Below are positions 61,213 to 64,000 of a stretch of DNA of 64,000 nt, piece by piece. Below the pieces are notes generated by a model. It saw nothing but the letters and a program-made list of their open reading frames with translations. It did not search any database and was not told where the DNA came from. Positions within the stretch are counted from its first letter, which is position 1. The number at the start of each line of letters is the position of its first letter. The DNA comes from Fibrisoma limi BUZ 3 (GTDB lineage: Bacteria; Bacteroidota; Bacteroidia; Cytophagales; Spirosomataceae). The stretch spans positions 558,001 through 622,000 of the forward strand of contig NZ_CAIT01000005.1 of assembly GCF_000296815.2 (NCBI RefSeq). Direction: 5' to 3'. Position numbers and translations under genes: made by a program.

Positions 61213-62456
61213 TGCATCAGTTGGCTGGGTGTCTGCTGATCATCAACCGGCTGGCTGATAATCACGTCAAGCCGTCCATCGCTCAACTGTAGCTGGGCTT
61301 TATCGCCGGGCTGCAGATCGCCCGCTTTCGTGATGATCCGGCCGTTGCGCAGCAGCAGGGCGTACCCGCGTTTCAATACATTGGACGGATCGAGATGCCG
61401 AATGGTCACGGCCTTTTCAGTGAGTTCGTTGTGCCGATCGCGGAAATACGTATGCAGCACAAACTTCAACCGCTCCGTATCGCTGTCCAGGCGTTCCTGG
61501 GCGTTCTGAAGGGCTTCCCGAACAGCACCCGTCAGCCGGTTGCCCAGGTGAAGGCAGCCTTCTTCGAAACGCCGGTTGTGCTCAATCAGAAACGCAGCCG
61601 CTTTGGTGGGCGTTTTCACACTCTGATGACACAACAGGTCGGTAATGCTGACGTTCCGCTCATGCCCAATACCGGCCAGGATGGGGATACCAAAGCCGGC
61701 TACGGTCTGCCCTAACTGATACGTATCGAAGGAGCCGAAATCCAGCTGCGAGCCTCCCCCGCGTACCATAACGACGGCGTCGTAGGCAATGCCGCTGTCC
61801 TGAATACGTCGTAATTGATCACAAATGGCTTTTTCGGCCCCCTGTCCCTGCACTTGCGTCAGGTATTCATCCACCTGAAAGTTATAGCCAAACGGATTGG
61901 TTTGTAGTTCGTGCCGGAAATCGCGCCAGCCGTCCGAGTTTGGCGCCGTAATCAGAGCCAGCCGTTGCAGGACGGTCGGCCGGGGCAGCAACTGATTTGC
62001 GGTAATGTACTGCCCGGCTTCCTGCCAGATCAGATCCGGGTGGTCGCGCAACAGGGCATCCAGCACCGCCTGACGCTCCCGCTCCAGATTCCCCAGCGTG
62101 TAGGACGGGTCGATTTTCAGAATTTCCAGCCGCAGGCCATACACTGGATTGAAACCGACCGATACCAGCAGCAACAGCTTGATGTTGCGGGCAAAGGCCA
62201 CTCCCGTAGCGGATTCAAACTCACGAATCGTGTGGTAGTTTCGGCGCCAGATGCAGGCTTCCAGCTTTGCCAGCGTTTCCTGCTGACCAGCCGAACTCGT
62301 TTCCCGTTCGACCAGCGTAAGAAAACAGTAGTTCCGGTCGGGGTAGTTTTTGATGTCGCTCGTTTCGGCCAGCACCCATACGGCTTTTCCGCCGAAGTGC
62401 TGATCCACTACGGCTTCGAGTGTAAACGCTAAATCGGACAGACGGATGGGGGACAT
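61209..62456 (-). CDS. xseA: Exodeoxyribonuclease VII large subunit
   Basis: 415 residues. An N-terminal OB fold (LSDLAFTLEAVVDQHFGGKAVWVLAE), then the catalytic domain with LALITAPNSDGWRDFRHELQ, VVMVRGGGSQLDFGSFD, and IGHERNVSITDLLCHQSVKTPTKAAAFL, then a coiled-coil C-terminus with the last DVIISQPVD. It degrades single-stranded DNA from both ends to oligonucleotides. Overlaps xseB by four bases. A purine-rich inverted repeat separates it from pheS. Confidence 0.95.
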   Translation of the reverse strand: MSPIRLSDLAFTLEAVVDQHFGGKAVWVLAETSDIKNYPDRNYCFLTLVERETSSAGQQETLAKLEACIWRRNYHTIREFESATGVAFARNIKLLLLVSVGFNPVYGLRLEILKIDPSYTLGNLERERQAVLDALLRDHPDLIWQEAGQYITANQLLPRPTVLQRLALITAPNSDGWRDFRHELQTNPFGYNFQVDEYLTQVQGQGAEKAICDQLRRIQDSGIAYDAVVMVRGGGSQLDFGSFDTYQLGQTVAGFGIPILAGIGHERNVSITDLLCHQSVKTPTKAAAFLIEHNRRFEEGCLHLGNRLTGAVREALQNAQERLDSDTERLKFVLHTYFRDRHNELTEKAVTIRHLDPSNVLKRGYALLLRNGRIITKAGDLQPGDKAQLQLSDGRLDVIISQPVDDQQTPSQLMQ

Positions 62457-62558
62457 AGGAGAAAAGGGAGGAGAGGAGGAAGGGTTGGAGAGGAGAAAGG
62501 AATACCCGGTATTTTGTTTCCCTTCTCCTTTCCTCTTCTCCTCCCTTTCCTCCTTTTT
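62457..62558. repeat. Purine-rich/pyrimidine-rich intergenic inverted repeat, copy 2
   Basis: The same element as at 33775-33882: read with the genes (minus strand) it starts AAAAAAAGGAGGAAAGG just after the pheS stop and ends in a pyrimidine arm (CCTCCCTTTTCTCCT) immediately before the xseA ATG. The centre is about 20 bases (near 62503-62519). It exactly fills the pheS-xseA gap. Confidence 0.8.
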
Positions 62559-63623
62559 TTACAATCCTTCGAACTGGCGGAGGAAACGAACGTCGTTTTC
62601 GGTGTACAGACGGAGGTCGTTGACGACGTACTTAAGTTGCGTAATGCGTTCAACGCCCATCCCGAAGGCAAAGCCCGTGTATTCTTCCGGATCGATGCCG
62701 CAGTTAGCCAGCACCTGCGGATCAACCATGCCGGAACCGGCGATCTCGACCCAACCTGAGTGCTTGCAGATGTTACAGCCCGAGCCCCCGCAGATCTGGC
62801 AGGAGATGTCAATCTCGGCGCTGGGTTCTGTGAACGGGAAATACGACGGCCGGAACCGGATGCGCGTATCCTTGTTGAACATCTCTTTCACGAAGTGATA
62901 GAGCGTATCCTTCAGGTCTTTGAAACCCACATTCCGGTCGATGTACAGACCTTCGACCTGGTGGAACAGGCAGTGCGCCCGGGCCGAAATGGTTTCGTTA
63001 CGGTATACCCGACCCGGCATGATCGAGCGGATGGGCCGGAAAGTTTCTCCCTTGCTGTGCCGTTCCATCAGCCGGATCTGTACGTTCGACGTATGCGTTC
63101 GTAGCAGCACATCGTCGGCCGACTCCTGCTCCGTGCCCGATTTCTTCTCGATGAAGAAGGTATCCTGCATATCGCGGGCGGGGTGGTTGTCGGGGAAGTT
63201 AAGCGCCCCGAAGTTGTACCAGTCCGTTTCAATTTCAGGGCCGTCGGCTACGTTGAATCCAATCCGTTCAAAAATCTGGATAATCCGCTGCCGGACGAGG
63301 GTCAGCGGGTGTTGCGTACCGGTCAGGTTCGGAACGATCGGCAGGGTCAGATCAACGGGTGGAGTGCTGTCGGCCGCCGACAGCTGTTCGTCAATGGTTT
63401 TGGTAAAAGCCTCAAAGCGCTCAAGGGCAAAGTTTTTCAGACCGTTCAGTTCCTGGCCAACCGCCCGCCGGTCTTCCTGGGGCACATGCTTAAGCCCTTC
63501 AAATAATTCGGTTATAACGCCTTTGCGTCCGACGAACCGGAGCCTGAACTGCTCTAGCTGGTCTTTTGACGCTACGTTGAATTGTTCTATTTCCTGATAA
63601 ATTTCTTTGACTTTGTCCAGCAT
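62559..63623 (-). CDS. pheS: Phenylalanine-tRNA ligase alpha subunit
   Basis: 354 residues. N-terminal coiled coil (IYQEIEQFNVASKDQLEQFR), then FVGRKGVITELFEGL. The class II core has HPLTLVRQRIIQIFERIGF, motif 2 region HCLFHQVEGLYID, and motif 3 EYTGFAFGMGVERITQLKY. It charges tRNA-Phe with its PheT partner, which is not in this window. First gene of a unit with xseA and xseB. A -7 element lies 29 bases upstream. Confidence 0.97.
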   Translation of the reverse strand: MLDKVKEIYQEIEQFNVASKDQLEQFRLRFVGRKGVITELFEGLKHVPQEDRRAVGQELNGLKNFALERFEAFTKTIDEQLSAADSTPPVDLTLPIVPNLTGTQHPLTLVRQRIIQIFERIGFNVADGPEIETDWYNFGALNFPDNHPARDMQDTFFIEKKSGTEQESADDVLLRTHTSNVQIRLMERHSKGETFRPIRSIMPGRVYRNETISARAHCLFHQVEGLYIDRNVGFKDLKDTLYHFVKEMFNKDTRIRFRPSYFPFTEPSAEIDISCQICGGSGCNICKHSGWVEIAGSGMVDPQVLANCGIDPEEYTGFAFGMGVERITQLKYVVNDLRLYTENDVRFLRQFEGL

Positions 63624-63651
63624 ACCGCGCCCGGTTTAATCGCAATTGCTG

Positions 63652-63659
63652 CAAAGATA
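63652..63659 (-). promoter_or_regulatory. pheS -7 promoter element
   Basis: TATCTTTG on the minus strand is a full match to the Bacteroidota -7 motif TAnnTTTG, placed 29 to 36 bases before the pheS ATG. The -33 element is not obvious. Confidence 0.45.
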
Positions 63660-63985
63660 ACATATCTGGGCGGATCGTTGCCTTTAGGGAACGCCTGAAA
63701 CCAGGTGCGGTCATTCCTACCCACAACCGCGTAAAAAAATCACCACATTATTTTCACACCCCAGGTTGACCGGTATTAATTAAGCGGCTAAAGAGAGGTG
63801 AAAGAAAGGAACTTACGGTCATGTGACGTATAATATTGTACTTTTTGAATAGTAAGGTCTGATTGTTGCAGAGTAAGATGGTGTAGTGCATGACTGAATT
63901 AGCGGCATAAGTAGTCATGTGTAAAGCTTAAGTAATTGATTGTCAAACTTAAACTGTCGTCCAACAGACCTCACTCAATTCAGCT
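63660..63985. other. Intergenic region at the right end
   Basis: About 330 bases, AT-rich in its right half. No gene, hairpin or RNA seen. It must carry the upstream signals for the gene that begins at 63986. Confidence 0.4.
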
Positions 63986-64000
63986 ATGAAAACATTCGCA
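63986..64000 (+). CDS. Possible start of the next gene (five codons only)
   Basis: ATGAAAACATTCGCA: a Met-Lys-Thr-Phe-Ala start at the edge of the window. It could open a signal peptide, but too little is visible to judge. Confidence 0.3.

Noticed and set aside
1-64000. CRISPR arrays, tRNA or rRNA genes, complete insertion sequences
   Set aside because: No regularly spaced repeats, no cloverleaf with CCA-type arms, and no full transposase were found on reading both strands; only the integrase remnant points to mobile DNA.

Overview
The window looks like a chromosomal segment of a Bacteroidota bacterium of the order Cytophagales, most like Spirosoma and its relatives. This is inferred from gene content and style, not from a database search. 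The signs are a TonB-dependent receptor, 7TMR-DISM and LytTR signalling proteins, UxaA-type and HGSNAT-like enzymes, DUF4136 and DUF4926 proteins, MCP four-helix-bundle proteins without a signalling domain, few Shine-Dalgarno sites, and Bacteroidota-type promoters (TTTG at -33, TAnnTTTG at -7). Most of the window is moderately GC-rich. The stretch at about 5.2-7.9 kb is clearly more AT-rich. No rRNA, tRNA, CRISPR array or complete insertion sequence was seen.

Layout. 1-3.5 kb: a tripartite RND efflux operon (outer membrane channel, adaptor, pump; the pump runs off the left edge) beside a MarR regulator. The same palindromic operator lies at both promoters. 3.6-5.1 kb: a secreted SnoaL-like protein, a 45-residue membrane peptide, and a lipid kinase translationally coupled to it. 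5.2-7.9 kb: three AT-rich genes on the minus strand, separated by long attC-like inverted repeats and preceded by the C-terminal remnant of a tyrosine recombinase. I read this as a relic integron-like cassette array. 8-12.2 kb: argG, a glycosyltransferase and argC. 12.4-13 kb: a DUF6883/DUF4926 gene pair. 13.5-18 kb: a compact operon coding an MpaB-type (DUF2236) oxygenase, a protein resembling transmembrane terpene cyclases, a 7TM histidine kinase and a LytTR response regulator. This is the best candidate for an undescribed system. 18.1-26 kb: a TonB C-terminal domain protein, a hydrolase, rarA, a TRIC-like channel, a PAS protein, a histidine kinase with a receiver-CRP fusion regulator, a four-helix-bundle membrane protein and a universal stress protein.

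26.6-32 kb: small secreted and lipoprotein genes, an ECF sigma factor, adenine deaminase and an HGSNAT-like acyltransferase. 32.1-39.4 kb: altronate dehydratase plus an SDR enzyme, then two secreted amidohydrolase-family proteins in which two of three domains have lost the usual metal-binding signature. 39.5-46.5 kb: a CorA transporter, an AraC regulator upstream of a vanadium-haloperoxidase-like lipoprotein and a TonB-dependent receptor, then a minimal ABC transporter pair. 46.9-55.5 kb: an M14 peptidase, small envelope proteins, YdeI, VF530, a DEAD-box helicase, a GMC oxidoreductase and an SDR. 55.6-64 kb: small genes, twin membrane-anchored SDR paralogues flanking a DUF4136 lipoprotein, a DUF937-OmpA fusion, xseB-xseA and pheS. 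The next gene probably starts at the right edge.

A recurring non-coding feature is a set of intergenic inverted repeats with low-complexity arms, sitting between stop and start codons of co-directional genes. Two copies (33.8 and 62.5 kb) share the same purine-rich/pyrimidine-rich sequence. Function calls come from recognising motifs and architecture by eye. Membrane topology, family names and promoters were not computed.
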